Shown here: positions 45,195 through 54,194 of the stretch, piece by piece
How the letters are laid out: each line of letters starts with the position of its first letter
Position numbering within the stretch: the first letter of the stretch is position 1
Source of the DNA: Halosimplex halophilum
GTDB lineage: Archaea > Halobacteriota > Halobacteria > Halobacteriales > Haloarculaceae
NCBI RefSeq assembly: GCF_004698125.1
Contig: NZ_ML214298.1
Location: 310,001-374,000, forward strand
Length of the DNA: 64,000 nucleotides
Direction: 5' to 3'
Translations under genes and position numbers: made by a program
Notes under the pieces: generated by a model
What the model was told of the DNA's origin: nothing
The model's input: the letters and a program-made list of their open reading frames with translations, nothing else
The model's database searches: none

Positions 45195-45983
45195 CTATAC
45201 CGAGGAATACGTACATCCGCTATTGAGTGGACACTCCTCACAGATAGGGTGCGCGTGTGTACAGCGAAGCGCGCCAAGATCGAGGAGTGCGAGATTGAAT
45301 GCTCGTGCCATGGCTCCGTCAGCAGGAACAAGGGAGTCGAGGAATCGGTAGACGACCTCGCTCTTGTGGGGTTGATCTGGTAGTGGATATTCGAACACCC
45401 GCCCCGTAATGCGTGCAGTATTCGCATCAACGAGTGCGAGCGGTTCCTGGAACGCAAAGAGCATGCATGCCCGGGCGGTGTAGGGCCCAACTCGCCACGG
45501 TTGCTGTAGTGCCTCCAAGTCAGTCGGGACTGCTCCATCATGATTGACAACGCAAAGTTCCGCAGCTTCCTGAATCGAACGGACACGGTGATTGACGAAT
45601 CCAAGGGATCTGATACACTCTCGAAGCTCTGTTTCGCTCTTTTCGAGGACTGCTCCTGGTCGCGAAAAAGTTGAGAAAAACTCCTCATAGATCTCCTCCA
45701 CCGCATCGGCACGGGTTCGCTGTAGCAGTATCTCGGTCGCGTAAATCCGCCAGGGATCCGTCGCATACCGCCATGGATACTCTCGTCCATAGGTCTCGAG
45801 CCAGCTGAGGAGTTGAGGTAATGTCGTCAGAAACTCATCGACCTTCTCGCCGGCCGAGTCAACGCCGACCTCCTGAAGCACGTCAAGTGCGGCGTGTTCG
45901 TCTACGTGGTCCCGAAGTTCTTCGGAAGTAACCTGAGTCCGTCCGAATGGGAACAGGGGATCGACCATCGGGTTCGAAATCAC
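45195..45983 (-). CDS. mig: Mig-type G/T mismatch (thymine) DNA glycosylase
   Basis: 262 residues from ATG 45983 (a second ATG 15 bases downstream is possible). An HhH-GPD glycosylase with an iron-sulphur cluster: YPWRYATDPWRIYATEILLQ, helix-hairpin-helix WRVGPYTARACMLF, and CTHAHPICEECPLNSGC with the Cx6Cx2Cx5C cluster pattern. Tyr168 stands where endonuclease III has its catalytic lysine, and Asp186 in LVDANTARI is 18 residues further on, exactly the Tyr/Asp spacing of Mig from Methanothermobacter. Mig removes thymine from G/T pairs left by deamination of 5-methylcytosine and is encoded beside a C5 methylase there too. MutY is the main alternative. Confidence 0.8.
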   Translation of the reverse strand: MISNPMVDPLFPFGRTQVTSEELRDHVDEHAALDVLQEVGVDSAGEKVDEFLTTLPQLLSWLETYGREYPWRYATDPWRIYATEILLQRTRADAVEEIYEEFFSTFSRPGAVLEKSETELRECIRSLGFVNHRVRSIQEAAELCVVNHDGAVPTDLEALQQPWRVGPYTARACMLFAFQEPLALVDANTARITGRVFEYPLPDQPHKSEVVYRFLDSLVPADGAMARAFNLALLDLGALRCTHAHPICEECPLNSGCTYSSV

Positions 45984-46143
45984 ATGGCTATCCCCTTCAG
46001 TTATCTGCTCAAATGAAGGATAATATGTGTGTTAATCCGATCCTACTATCAAGAGAGGTGGTTGAGTGGCTGTACGGAGTATCCGGAAGAAAGAGTGATC
46101 CCTCACCCTGGAGTTTATCCCTGGTGGCGGTTTAACAGGTGGT

Positions 46144-48387
46144 ATGCCTGACCCGGTCACGTCTTCCGATCTACCACTGGGCCTAATTCGTTCAGCGTCG
46201 AATACGGAGCGGAATATCCATCGAAAGTTGCTCTTCGAGAATGTTGATTTTCTCATTGATACACTGACTGCTGCCCATTCGCGGAGACAACGAATAACGC
46301 CGGTCGGATGTCCAGGTGCAACGCCGGAACAGATCGCACGAAAACGGAGTACGCAGGAAGCAAACTGCCGTTACGCACTGATCAACCGCGAATATACTGT
46401 CGACAGTGACTCTCCATGCCCATGCAATGATCCCCTCTGTGGGAGTGACGACCCGCTTGATGGGGTAGCTGCAGCTGTACTCAGTGGGGCCGTCGAATAT
46501 CCAGCGAGACGATTCTTCGAGCGATATCCTCGAGAAATTGTCCAGGCGCTGCGAGATCAACACGGGAGCTGGGAAGAGATCGCCTCGATGGATCAGGAGC
46601 AACTCGCTGATTCTCTTAAGGAGATGACCCGTGGCAGGGGCAAAGGACGGACGCGTGCCGCTCGGCTCCAAGATCTTCTTGAAGTTGTTGGGGAAACACA
46701 CTACACAGATGGGGTTACGCTTCGAGATTTCTCCCGAGTGAAGTATCAGACCTATGTAGATTTCCTTGCTACTCTACCAGGAATTCAGGAGGGTGACGGC
46801 TGGTGGTTGCTCCAGACGGCTTTCGACAAGCCGGTATGGCCCGCAGACCCCAAGATCGACGAGTTGCTCTGTTCACTCGGCCTCATCAAACCAGCCGATC
46901 TTCACGATGATGCTGGTCGCCGGCATGACCTTGAGAATGAACTGATAGACCGGCTTATTGCCCCCCTGTTCCGAGCACTTGCAACACATGCCGTCGCTGC
47001 CAAGACAGATGTCTGCGGTGAAGATTGTGAGATCAAAAAATTCCTACTAACCCATCGACTTCGACAACAGCAGGGAGAACCGACAGGACCGACAGCAGTG
47101 GACGTGTTTGCAGGTGCTGGTGGACTCTCATGCGGGCTAGAAGAGGCAGGATATAACGTCCAGTGGGCAATCGATATCGACTCTGACGCGGTAGCTACCT
47201 ACCGATTGAATCATCCAGGAATCCCCCACGAAAATGTCGTCTGTGAGGATGTCCGTGAAATCGAGCTTGCTAAACGGATTCAGGAAGCCGCCGGTGAACC
47301 CGACTTGCTCGTCGGGGGACCACCATGTCAGTCCCTTTCGAAGGCAGGGTATCGATCACGCCGATCGAACGACGATGAATATAGCATCCTCGACGATGAC
47401 CGGACGAACCTCTATACCCAGTATGTGAACGCCGTTGATGAGCTTCGCCCGAAAGCCATTGTAATGGAGAACGTTGAGGGCATGGTCAACGAGGTAGGAG
47501 ATACTGATATACGCGTAATTGACTGGGTGCTCGAAGATCTTGAATTACTCAGTGAAACGGGGCCCGGGTACGATGTTGAGTATCGGTTACAGGACATGAC
47601 AGAACTCGGTATCCCACAAAAACGGGAACGAGTCCTTCTGATCGGAATCCGAGAGGATCTTGTAGAGGGTTCATCGACTGCTGAAGAGGTGCTTACCGAC
47701 CTTCCAGTAGCAGACAATTCGCGGACCATCCAACAGGGACTGTCTGGGCTCCTTCGCCTTCGACGTGGAGCAGGAGGGCGAGTACTGACGAAGTCAGTTA
47801 GGGGGCAAAAGAGCGACTACGTCTACGAACACGATCTCGATTCAGACACCGATCTCTGCTTCAACCACAAAGCACGGGAACACCCGATGGAGAAAGATCG
47901 GATCCTGTTTGACGAGGCGCTGAGCCCTGGTGATACTGGCTGGGATGTCAAATACGATTCCGATGGAGAATATGCAGAATATGTCGAATACGATGTCGGA
48001 ACCGCTGATAACCAGCGATTTGGTGACAAGTACCGGATGCTTGAATGGTCAGAGCCCTCGCCGACGATTGTGGCCCATCTGGCCAAAGACGCGAACGGCT
48101 ACGTGCTACCCGATTATTATGAGCACGCCCGACCCGATCCTGCCCGCGCCGACCCGGAGCGAAACCGGGGAATTACCCCGCGGGAGGCTGCCAGGTTACA
48201 GTCGTTCCCTGATGACTACATCTTCCTCGGAACGTTCACGAGCTGGTTTAGACAGATCGGCAACGCGGTCCCTCCCGTTGCAGGAAAACAGATCGGGAAG
48301 ACGCTTAACGCTGTAGTTGATGCTGTAGAATCACCGGTGATGGAAGCGGATTCCGCCGGTGCCGATGAAGCCGTTTCCGATGACTGA
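46144..48387 (+). CDS. DNA (cytosine-5) methyltransferase fused to N-terminal HhH-GPD-like domain
   Basis: 747 residues from ATG 46144, divergent from the glycosylase gene with 160 bp between. Residues 320-740 are a complete C5 methylase: VDVFAGAGGLSCGLEEAG, GGPPCQSLSKAGY with the catalytic Cys near 395, ENVEG, RERVLLIG and RQIGNAVPP. Residues about 115-300 look like an HhH-GPD glycosylase: FFERYPREIVQALRDQHG, GKGRTRAARLQDLLEVVG, FLATLPGIQEGDGWWLL, and PVWPADPKIDELL with Asp235 at the site of the catalytic aspartate. The lysine or tyrosine expected before it is absent, and only one cysteine pair (CGEDC) recalls the iron-sulphur cluster. It may read or flip target bases rather than cut. A short Cys group (CPCNDPLC) lies near 98. 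Confidence 0.85.
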   Translation: MPDPVTSSDLPLGLIRSASNTERNIHRKLLFENVDFLIDTLTAAHSRRQRITPVGCPGATPEQIARKRSTQEANCRYALINREYTVDSDSPCPCNDPLCGSDDPLDGVAAAVLSGAVEYPARRFFERYPREIVQALRDQHGSWEEIASMDQEQLADSLKEMTRGRGKGRTRAARLQDLLEVVGETHYTDGVTLRDFSRVKYQTYVDFLATLPGIQEGDGWWLLQTAFDKPVWPADPKIDELLCSLGLIKPADLHDDAGRRHDLENELIDRLIAPLFRALATHAVAAKTDVCGEDCEIKKFLLTHRLRQQQGEPTGPTAVDVFAGAGGLSCGLEEAGYNVQWAIDIDSDAVATYRLNHPGIPHENVVCEDVREIELAKRIQEAAGEPDLLVGGPPCQSLSKAGYRSRRSNDDEYSILDDDRTNLYTQYVNAVDELRPKAIVMENVEGMVNEVGDTDIRVIDWVLEDLELLSETGPGYDVEYRLQDMTELGIPQKRERVLLIGIREDLVEGSSTAEEVLTDLPVADNSRTIQQGLSGLLRLRRGAGGRVLTKSVRGQKSDYVYEHDLDSDTDLCFNHKAREHPMEKDRILFDEALSPGDTGWDVKYDSDGEYAEYVEYDVGTADNQRFGDKYRMLEWSEPSPTIVAHLAKDANGYVLPDYYEHARPDPARADPERNRGITPREAARLQSFPDDYIFLGTFTSWFRQIGNAVPPVAGKQIGKTLNAVVDAVESPVMEADSAGADEAVSDD

Positions 48388-48518
48388 ATACAAAATTAGC
48401 GGATCCCATTCAGCCAAATAGATCTGTCATCGGAGTCGGTGACGGAACATCGGATGTCTTTCTGCCAAGAAATGGGCCTGGCAATTAATCCATACGCCAC
48501 CTGACAGACAGTCAGCCG

Positions 48519-51431
48519 TCACAGAAGCAGCGCCCGTTCAGCACATTCCCGCAGTTCGGCCTCCGACAGCGGCTCGATCTCGACCCGTTCGTCGTCGGCC
48601 GTGTAGTAGATGATCGGCCGGATCTCCCGGCGGGGATATTCCGCCGAGAGCACGTGGTGATAGACACTCAACTGTGTCCGGTACTCCGCGTGGGCGACCC
48701 GCTGGCGGTCGGTCTTGTAGTCGACGATGTCGACTCGCTCGGGCGTCACGTGCAGCAGGTCGACGATCCCGGACAGGACGATCCGCGGGTCGCCGTCGAG
48801 TGGACAGATGACGGTCTGTTCGGGCGACAGCGTCCCCGACAGCTCATCGATGAACGCTGCGATCCCAGCCTGTTCGTCCTCACCGGGACCGGACGGGTCC
48901 ACGTCCTCGCCCAGCGCGTACGCCTCGGCGAAGTCGTGGACGGCGGTCCCGAACTCGGTGCCTTCGCCCTCGGTAATCTCCTCGTAGACGCTGTCGTCCA
49001 TGATGTCGTGGACGCCCGCCTGCACCGGCCCCTCCCTGCTCGGTGGTGAAACAGACAGCCCAGTCTCCGTCGGCGGATCCCGTTCGACTGGCGTCACCTC
49101 GGGGTCGACCGTCGTCGGCTCCCGGTCCAGTTCGGTGAAGAAGTTGCTCGGTTCGTCGCCGGCGGTACACAGGAGGTGGCGCTTGGCGCGGGTCATCGCG
49201 ACGTAGAGCAGTCGTCGTTCCTCGTCGTAGCTGGACGGGAGCGCACCCGAGAGCACGTCGTACTGCCAGCTGTCGAAGACGTGCGGCCGATCAAGCGACG
49301 TATCGAGCACCTGCGTCTGTCGCAGCCCGACGGTATCGTCGAACCGGATCCGGCTCGCGTCGGGGTGCCCGTAGTGGGGGAACGCCCGTTCGTTGAGGTT
49401 CGCGAGGACGACGATCGGATACTCCAGCCCCTTCGCGCTGTGGATCGTCTGGAGCGTCACCGCGTCCTCGCCGGGGTTGGCGTCGATCTCCGGCGTCGTA
49501 CCGGCGTCGAGGTTCGCCTCGAGGAACTCGATGGCTTCGCCGCGCGTGTAGACGGTCGTCCCGTGCAGGTTCGTCAGCTCCTCGACGAGGCCGTCGGCGT
49601 AGGGACCGTCGAAGCCGTAGCGGTCGAACACGCGACGCACCAGGCCACCGAGCGTCTCGGTCGCGCGAAGCTCCTCCCGGAAGGTGACCATCGCCTCGGG
49701 GTAGGCCCCGCTGTCGAGCAGCTCCTCGGCGTGGGCGAGTGTGTAGCCCGCTTCTTCGAGGACGACCGCCCAGCCGCGGTCGTCGTCGGATTCGACGATC
49801 CGCAGCCAGGCCAGCAGGAGCTTCGCCTGGTCGGTGTCGAACAGTTCGATCCCGCCCTCGTAGCCGACCGGCACGTCGTGGTCCTCGGCGGCCTCGATCA
49901 GGTCGCGTGCGAACGCTCGCTTGCGCGTGAACACTGCGATATCGCCGTAGTCGGGCGTGTCCAGACGTGCCCGTTCGGCTTCGGCCTTGGCCTCCTCCGA
50001 TGCATCGTCCTCGACCGTCGGCTCGTCGTGTTTCTCGACGGCGTAGTCGGGGTTGTCGACGACGTGTTGCACCCGGTCGAGGACCAGTTCCAGCTCCCGC
50101 TCGTGGGTGACCAGCTCGATCCGGGAGTTGTCGACGTGGTTGGTCGCGTCGAGTTCCGTCATCTCGGCTTCGATCGCCTCGACATCGAGGTCCTCGCCGT
50201 CGGTCGCGGGGATCGTGAGACTGTCCTCGGCGAACTCGAGGACCGACGCCGTCGAGCGGTAGTTCTCCGTGAGCGAGATCCGCTCGATGTCCCCGACCTC
50301 GTAGGGGACGCGCTCGCGGTCGCGATTCAGCGCCGCCCGGTAGCGATCGATCCGCTCCCCGAACCGCTGGATGTTCTCGACGGTCGTGTACTGGAACCCG
50401 TAGATGCTCTGTTTCCAGTCGCCGACGACGCAGATGTTGTCGGTCCCCGACAGCAGCAACGCCAGCTTGAACTGCAGTTCGTTGGTGTCCTGGAACTCGT
50501 CGATCATCACGTACTCGTGGCGGACCTCCGCCCGGGCCCGGTCGTCCTCGCAGAGCAGGACGAAGGTGAGCACGAGCAACAGGCTCTGGGTGAGGTAGTT
50601 GCGCCCGAGTGCGAACGCCAGGTACTCGACGTACAGGTCGTGGACGAACGACCGGAGTGCCGAGCGGTCCTCGTCGAACGCCGTCGCGACCCACTGTTCG
50701 TCCACCTGCGGGTAGTCGACGATGTCGTCGTAGGCCGGCGCGTCCGGTCCGTATGGCCCCATCTCCGAGTCGAGGCGGCTGGCGATCCCCTTCCGGGCGT
50801 CCGACTGGTTGTAGCCGTTCGCCCCCTCGATGGGTTCGTTGGCCTCGCGAAACGCCTCCAGGAACGCGTCGCGGTCGCCATTGAGCAGGGCCCCTGACCC
50901 GCGGAACCAGCCGTCGGTCGTCGGGATCACCCCTTTCGCGGCCAGCTCCGCGATCAGCGACCGCAGCGACGCCGGGTCAGACAGCGCCGCGAACACGTCT
51001 TCGTGTTCGGGATGGCGGTCCTCGAACTGCGAGACGAACGTCCGGAAGCGCGTTCGCTCCTGGACCTCGTCTTCGACGAGATCCAGCGACTGGGGGATCC
51101 GCTCGTCGAGCCCGAGATGCGTCGGCGCCTCGTGGCCGTACCGGCGCAGAATCTGGTAGGCGTAGGCGTGGAACGTGCTGATGGGGGCGTCCTGCAGTTG
51201 CGTCAGGTCGTAGTCGGTCCGGGCGACGATCCGGTCTCGCATCTCCGCGGCGGCGTTGCGCGTGAAGGTGACCAGCAGGATGTCGTCGGGGTCGGCGGCG
51301 GTCGAGTCGAGGATGTTCGCGTAGCGGCGGGTGACGGCGAACGTCTTGCCCGTGCCGGCGCCGGCGTCGACGAGGTGTGGCCCGTCGAGACTCTCGATCA
51401 GGTCGCGCTGGCGGGGGTTGGGCTCAAGCAT
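48519..51431 (-). CDS. addA: AddA/RecB-like UvrD helicase-nuclease
   Basis: 970 residues from ATG 51431. UvrD/Rep-type SF1A motor: AGAGTGKTFAVTRRY near residue 22, VMIDEFQDTNELQ, VGDWKQSIYGFQ, LTENYRST, TIHSAKGLEYP and LLYVAMTRAKRH. The last 130 residues form a RecB-type PD-(D/E)XK nuclease (GTAVHDFAEAY, LSGIVDLLHV and DIVDYKTDRQ). This is the AddA arrangement. Its start overlaps the end of the upstream addB-like gene by eight bases, so the two are translated together and should form a helicase-nuclease that trims DNA ends for recombination. Archaea more often use HerA-NurA with Mre11-Rad50 for this. Confidence 0.87.
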   Translation of the reverse strand: MLEPNPRQRDLIESLDGPHLVDAGAGTGKTFAVTRRYANILDSTAADPDDILLVTFTRNAAAEMRDRIVARTDYDLTQLQDAPISTFHAYAYQILRRYGHEAPTHLGLDERIPQSLDLVEDEVQERTRFRTFVSQFEDRHPEHEDVFAALSDPASLRSLIAELAAKGVIPTTDGWFRGSGALLNGDRDAFLEAFREANEPIEGANGYNQSDARKGIASRLDSEMGPYGPDAPAYDDIVDYPQVDEQWVATAFDEDRSALRSFVHDLYVEYLAFALGRNYLTQSLLLVLTFVLLCEDDRARAEVRHEYVMIDEFQDTNELQFKLALLLSGTDNICVVGDWKQSIYGFQYTTVENIQRFGERIDRYRAALNRDRERVPYEVGDIERISLTENYRSTASVLEFAEDSLTIPATDGEDLDVEAIEAEMTELDATNHVDNSRIELVTHERELELVLDRVQHVVDNPDYAVEKHDEPTVEDDASEEAKAEAERARLDTPDYGDIAVFTRKRAFARDLIEAAEDHDVPVGYEGGIELFDTDQAKLLLAWLRIVESDDDRGWAVVLEEAGYTLAHAEELLDSGAYPEAMVTFREELRATETLGGLVRRVFDRYGFDGPYADGLVEELTNLHGTTVYTRGEAIEFLEANLDAGTTPEIDANPGEDAVTLQTIHSAKGLEYPIVVLANLNERAFPHYGHPDASRIRFDDTVGLRQTQVLDTSLDRPHVFDSWQYDVLSGALPSSYDEERRLLYVAMTRAKRHLLCTAGDEPSNFFTELDREPTTVDPEVTPVERDPPTETGLSVSPPSREGPVQAGVHDIMDDSVYEEITEGEGTEFGTAVHDFAEAYALGEDVDPSGPGEDEQAGIAAFIDELSGTLSPEQTVICPLDGDPRIVLSGIVDLLHVTPERVDIVDYKTDRQRVAHAEYRTQLSVYHHVLSAEYPRREIRPIIYYTADDERVEIEPLSEAELRECAERALLL

Positions 51432-54054
51432 CGGTCGTCCCCCCTGTCAGGATGAGATCCCGGTGGTCCACCCGGTCCCAGTTCGGCCCGTCGTCGTCAA
51501 ATGCGACGGGGAAGCGGTCGTCGTGATACCGCTCGAGTTCCGCGATCCGGTCGTCGACGAACGACTCGAAGGCATCCAGGTCGTCTTCGAGGAAGTAGCC
51601 CGTCGGTTCGGTCAGGTCGCCGAAGATCTTGTCGACCCCGTTGGCGACGTACTTGTAAGAGCCGACCTCCGATTCGGCGAGCGCCGCGAACGACTCTCTG
51701 ATCGCCGCCCGGCGCTCGGGGTCGTCGCCCTCCCGCGGGAGCTCGTGGGCTTCGAAGAACGTCCGGTACTGCTCGTAGCCGAGCGTGTCGAGGACCTTGC
51801 AACGGTCGTTCGAGTCGGCGTAGTCGGTCACCTGGTCGAACATCGCACGGCTGGCGACGAACTCGGCGAACGTGCTCGGGACGTAGGTGATGGGCGTCAC
51901 CAGCTCGTCCAGGTCGGGGTCGGCGCCTTTCACCATCTCGTCGACGGCGCCGAGCACGTAGACGAAGCGCAACTCGAGACGTTCTCCCGGCCGTTCCCGG
52001 CGGTGCTGTGCGAGATACGCCTTCGCCTGGAAGTCGGGCCGGTCGTGGACGGGGTCCAGCGCCGCCTTCCGCTGGACGGTGCTCGCGTCGCGAACGCTCC
52101 CGGACTTGTAGTCGACGAGTGTCCCCTCGTCCTGCAGGAAGTCGACGACCCCGTGGAGGCCGAGGTCCGTCGCGGTGAACCACCGCTCGCAGTGGTGCGC
52201 GTCCAGCGCCACACCGAGGGTCTCGGCGAGGTCGTTGTCGTGGGCGGGGTCGTCGTAGGTGGTGAACGCGCCGTCGGCGGGCGGCGACGGGCAGTCGTCC
52301 AGGTACGCGACGAGTACGTCCAGTCCAACGTCCAGGCGCGTCCTGAGCGCCCGCAGGCGCGGCTCGGTGACGAAGGGGGCCAGCCGGTCGCACATCGCGT
52401 CGAGGACGCGCTCGCGTTCCTCGCGGACGACTGCGGGGGCGTTGACGTAGACTTCGGCGGCGTCGTGGAGTACCTGCCCGCGCTCCATCGCCAGGTTGGT
52501 CGGCGACGCCAGCAGTTCGTCGAAGTAGTACTCCCGCGGCGCGTTGACGAGTTGCTTCAGCGTCGACTGGCTCACGGTCTCGACCGGGTCGGGCTCCGGT
52601 TCGGCCGCGTCGGTGGGCGCCTCGAAACAGCGCCGGTCCCGGCCGCCGTCGTGCGCCTGGCCCGTGTGGTCGGTCACGTCCGGGAGGTCGTCAAACCCGT
52701 CGACGGTCCGGTCGTCGAACAGTTCCCGGAGATAGGGACAGGGCGTGACTTCGTCGCCGGCCATCGTCGCCTGGGCGAGCATAAATCGCTGGTCGCCGTT
52801 CTGCAGGAGTCGCTGGAAGCGCCGGAAGTCGCGGTCGACGAAGGCTTCGGCGTCGACCCAGGGGTACTCGGGCGGCGTTCGGGCCCACCCCTCGCCGAGG
52901 CCGAGATAGAAGACGATCTCGCGGTCGACGGTCGCGGTCGCACCGGCGTCAACCAGCAACACGCCCTCGCTCTCCCGGTCGACGGGCACCTCGAACGACT
53001 GGAGATAGTAGACGAGTTCGTTCACGGCGGGCTCGGTCACGCGGGCGTCCAGCCGGCCGAGCGACCGGAGTTCCGTCCGCAACTGGTCGCGTCGCGTCCC
53101 GACCAGGTCCTCGAACGCGTCAAGTGTGTCGGCGAACGTCCCCTCCTGTACGGCACGCCGGAACCGTTCGATCCGGCTCCATACCTCGTCGTCGCCGAGG
53201 TCGACAGTCGCCACTCGACGGTCGTCGTACTCCCGCGACACGTCGAGTCCGGCCGCGACGAGAAGCGGGCGGACCTCGCCAACGGTCAAGCCGTCGCCGG
53301 CGAAACTCGTCTGGAGCAGCCGGAGAAAGAGCCGGATCTCGTCGTCGTCGACGAAGCCCGGACCGCCCTGGTAGGGGACGTTCGCGGCTTCGAGCTTCGC
53401 CTCCAGGAGGGAACTGTAGATCGTTCCCTCGTCGAGGACGACCCCGACGTGGTCGGCGGTCGCCGGGTCGATGTGGTCACAGACCGCCTCGACGACCGCG
53501 GTCGCGGACGGATAAAGGTGAGTCCGGGGGAGCGGCGTTGTTCCCGCCGCGAAGGGATCGACCGAGCGGTAGGCCGCGTCGTCGTCGGGGAGGAGTCGTC
53601 GGTCGAGCGGGCTCAGCGACCCCTCGTCGATGACGGCGATCTCCCGGCCCGGGTCGAGCGTTGTCTCGGCGAGCGTGCGGTGGCTGTTCGGCGTCGATTC
53701 GAGCAGATCCACGGCAGCCCGGATCGGGGGCGTATCGAAGCTGGGGTAGTTGCAGATCCCGTCCCGTTCGCCCGTCCGGTCCCAGCAGTCGAGGGTCAAC
53801 TCCAGTGCGCGCGTCGCCGTCTTCCAGGACAGGTCGGTCCCGCTGACGAACGCGGCGAACAAGTCGCGCCGGTCGTCGGGTGCGAACTCGCCGGTCGCCT
53901 GGCTGCGGGGCGTGGCGGCCATCCGACCGATCCGGGGTTCGGTCGCCCGACGGTCCAGCGCCAGCGTCAGCGGGGCGTCGGCGGAGATCGTCACGTCGGC
54001 GTCGGCGACCTCCGTGGCGAGGTCGTCGATCGACTTCGCAGTCGCGAGTGACAC
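51424..54054 (-). CDS. addB: AddB-like nuclease subunit
   Basis: 876 residues from ATG 54054. The N-terminal half has a degenerate helicase-like body (VGVVLDEGTIYSSLLEAKLE, SLGRLDARVTEP) with no Walker A box. The C-terminal part holds a PD-(D/E)XK nuclease: RGQVLHDAAEVYV, LHGVVDFLQDEGT and LVDYKSGS near residue 650, then FQAKAYLAQ. The cysteines that hold the iron-sulphur cluster of bacterial AddB are not seen in the usual places. Gene order addB-addA with overlap equals the bacterial operon. The DNA is the most GC-rich in the window and long antisense frames result from that. Confidence 0.8.
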   Translation of the reverse strand: MSLATAKSIDDLATEVADADVTISADAPLTLALDRRATEPRIGRMAATPRSQATGEFAPDDRRDLFAAFVSGTDLSWKTATRALELTLDCWDRTGERDGICNYPSFDTPPIRAAVDLLESTPNSHRTLAETTLDPGREIAVIDEGSLSPLDRRLLPDDDAAYRSVDPFAAGTTPLPRTHLYPSATAVVEAVCDHIDPATADHVGVVLDEGTIYSSLLEAKLEAANVPYQGGPGFVDDDEIRLFLRLLQTSFAGDGLTVGEVRPLLVAAGLDVSREYDDRRVATVDLGDDEVWSRIERFRRAVQEGTFADTLDAFEDLVGTRRDQLRTELRSLGRLDARVTEPAVNELVYYLQSFEVPVDRESEGVLLVDAGATATVDREIVFYLGLGEGWARTPPEYPWVDAEAFVDRDFRRFQRLLQNGDQRFMLAQATMAGDEVTPCPYLRELFDDRTVDGFDDLPDVTDHTGQAHDGGRDRRCFEAPTDAAEPEPDPVETVSQSTLKQLVNAPREYYFDELLASPTNLAMERGQVLHDAAEVYVNAPAVVREERERVLDAMCDRLAPFVTEPRLRALRTRLDVGLDVLVAYLDDCPSPPADGAFTTYDDPAHDNDLAETLGVALDAHHCERWFTATDLGLHGVVDFLQDEGTLVDYKSGSVRDASTVQRKAALDPVHDRPDFQAKAYLAQHRRERPGERLELRFVYVLGAVDEMVKGADPDLDELVTPITYVPSTFAEFVASRAMFDQVTDYADSNDRCKVLDTLGYEQYRTFFEAHELPREGDDPERRAAIRESFAALAESEVGSYKYVANGVDKIFGDLTEPTGYFLEDDLDAFESFVDDRIAELERYHDDRFPVAFDDDGPNWDRVDHRDLILTGGTTDA

Positions 54055-54158
54055 AGCACATACACCGCATGAACGCGTTTGTAAGTTTGGACTAAATGGG
54101 GTCTATTGGGTGTTTCCTTGTTCCCACCTGATCAGCTGACGCCGTTTTTCGTCTACGA

Positions 54159-54168
54159 AAATATATTA
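54159..54168 (+). promoter_or_regulatory. TATA-like box upstream of the PH-like gene
   Basis: AAATATATTA lies 27-36 nt ahead of ATG 54195 in an otherwise GC-rich area. That spacing fits a leaderless haloarchaeal transcript and supports the 54195 start over the in-frame GTG at 54186. Confidence 0.5.
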
Positions 54169-54194
54169 GTAATGTTGGTCCAGTTGTGGGGAAA

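Noticed and set aside
49176-50897. 573-codon open frame antisense to the addA-like gene
   Set aside because: Same cause; the opposite strand has all UvrD helicase motifs.
51331-54051. 906-codon open frame antisense to the addB-like gene
   Set aside because: It mirrors a recognised nuclease gene; such long antisense frames arise from the very high GC of the coding strand. Its own composition (R, V, G rich) matches no family.
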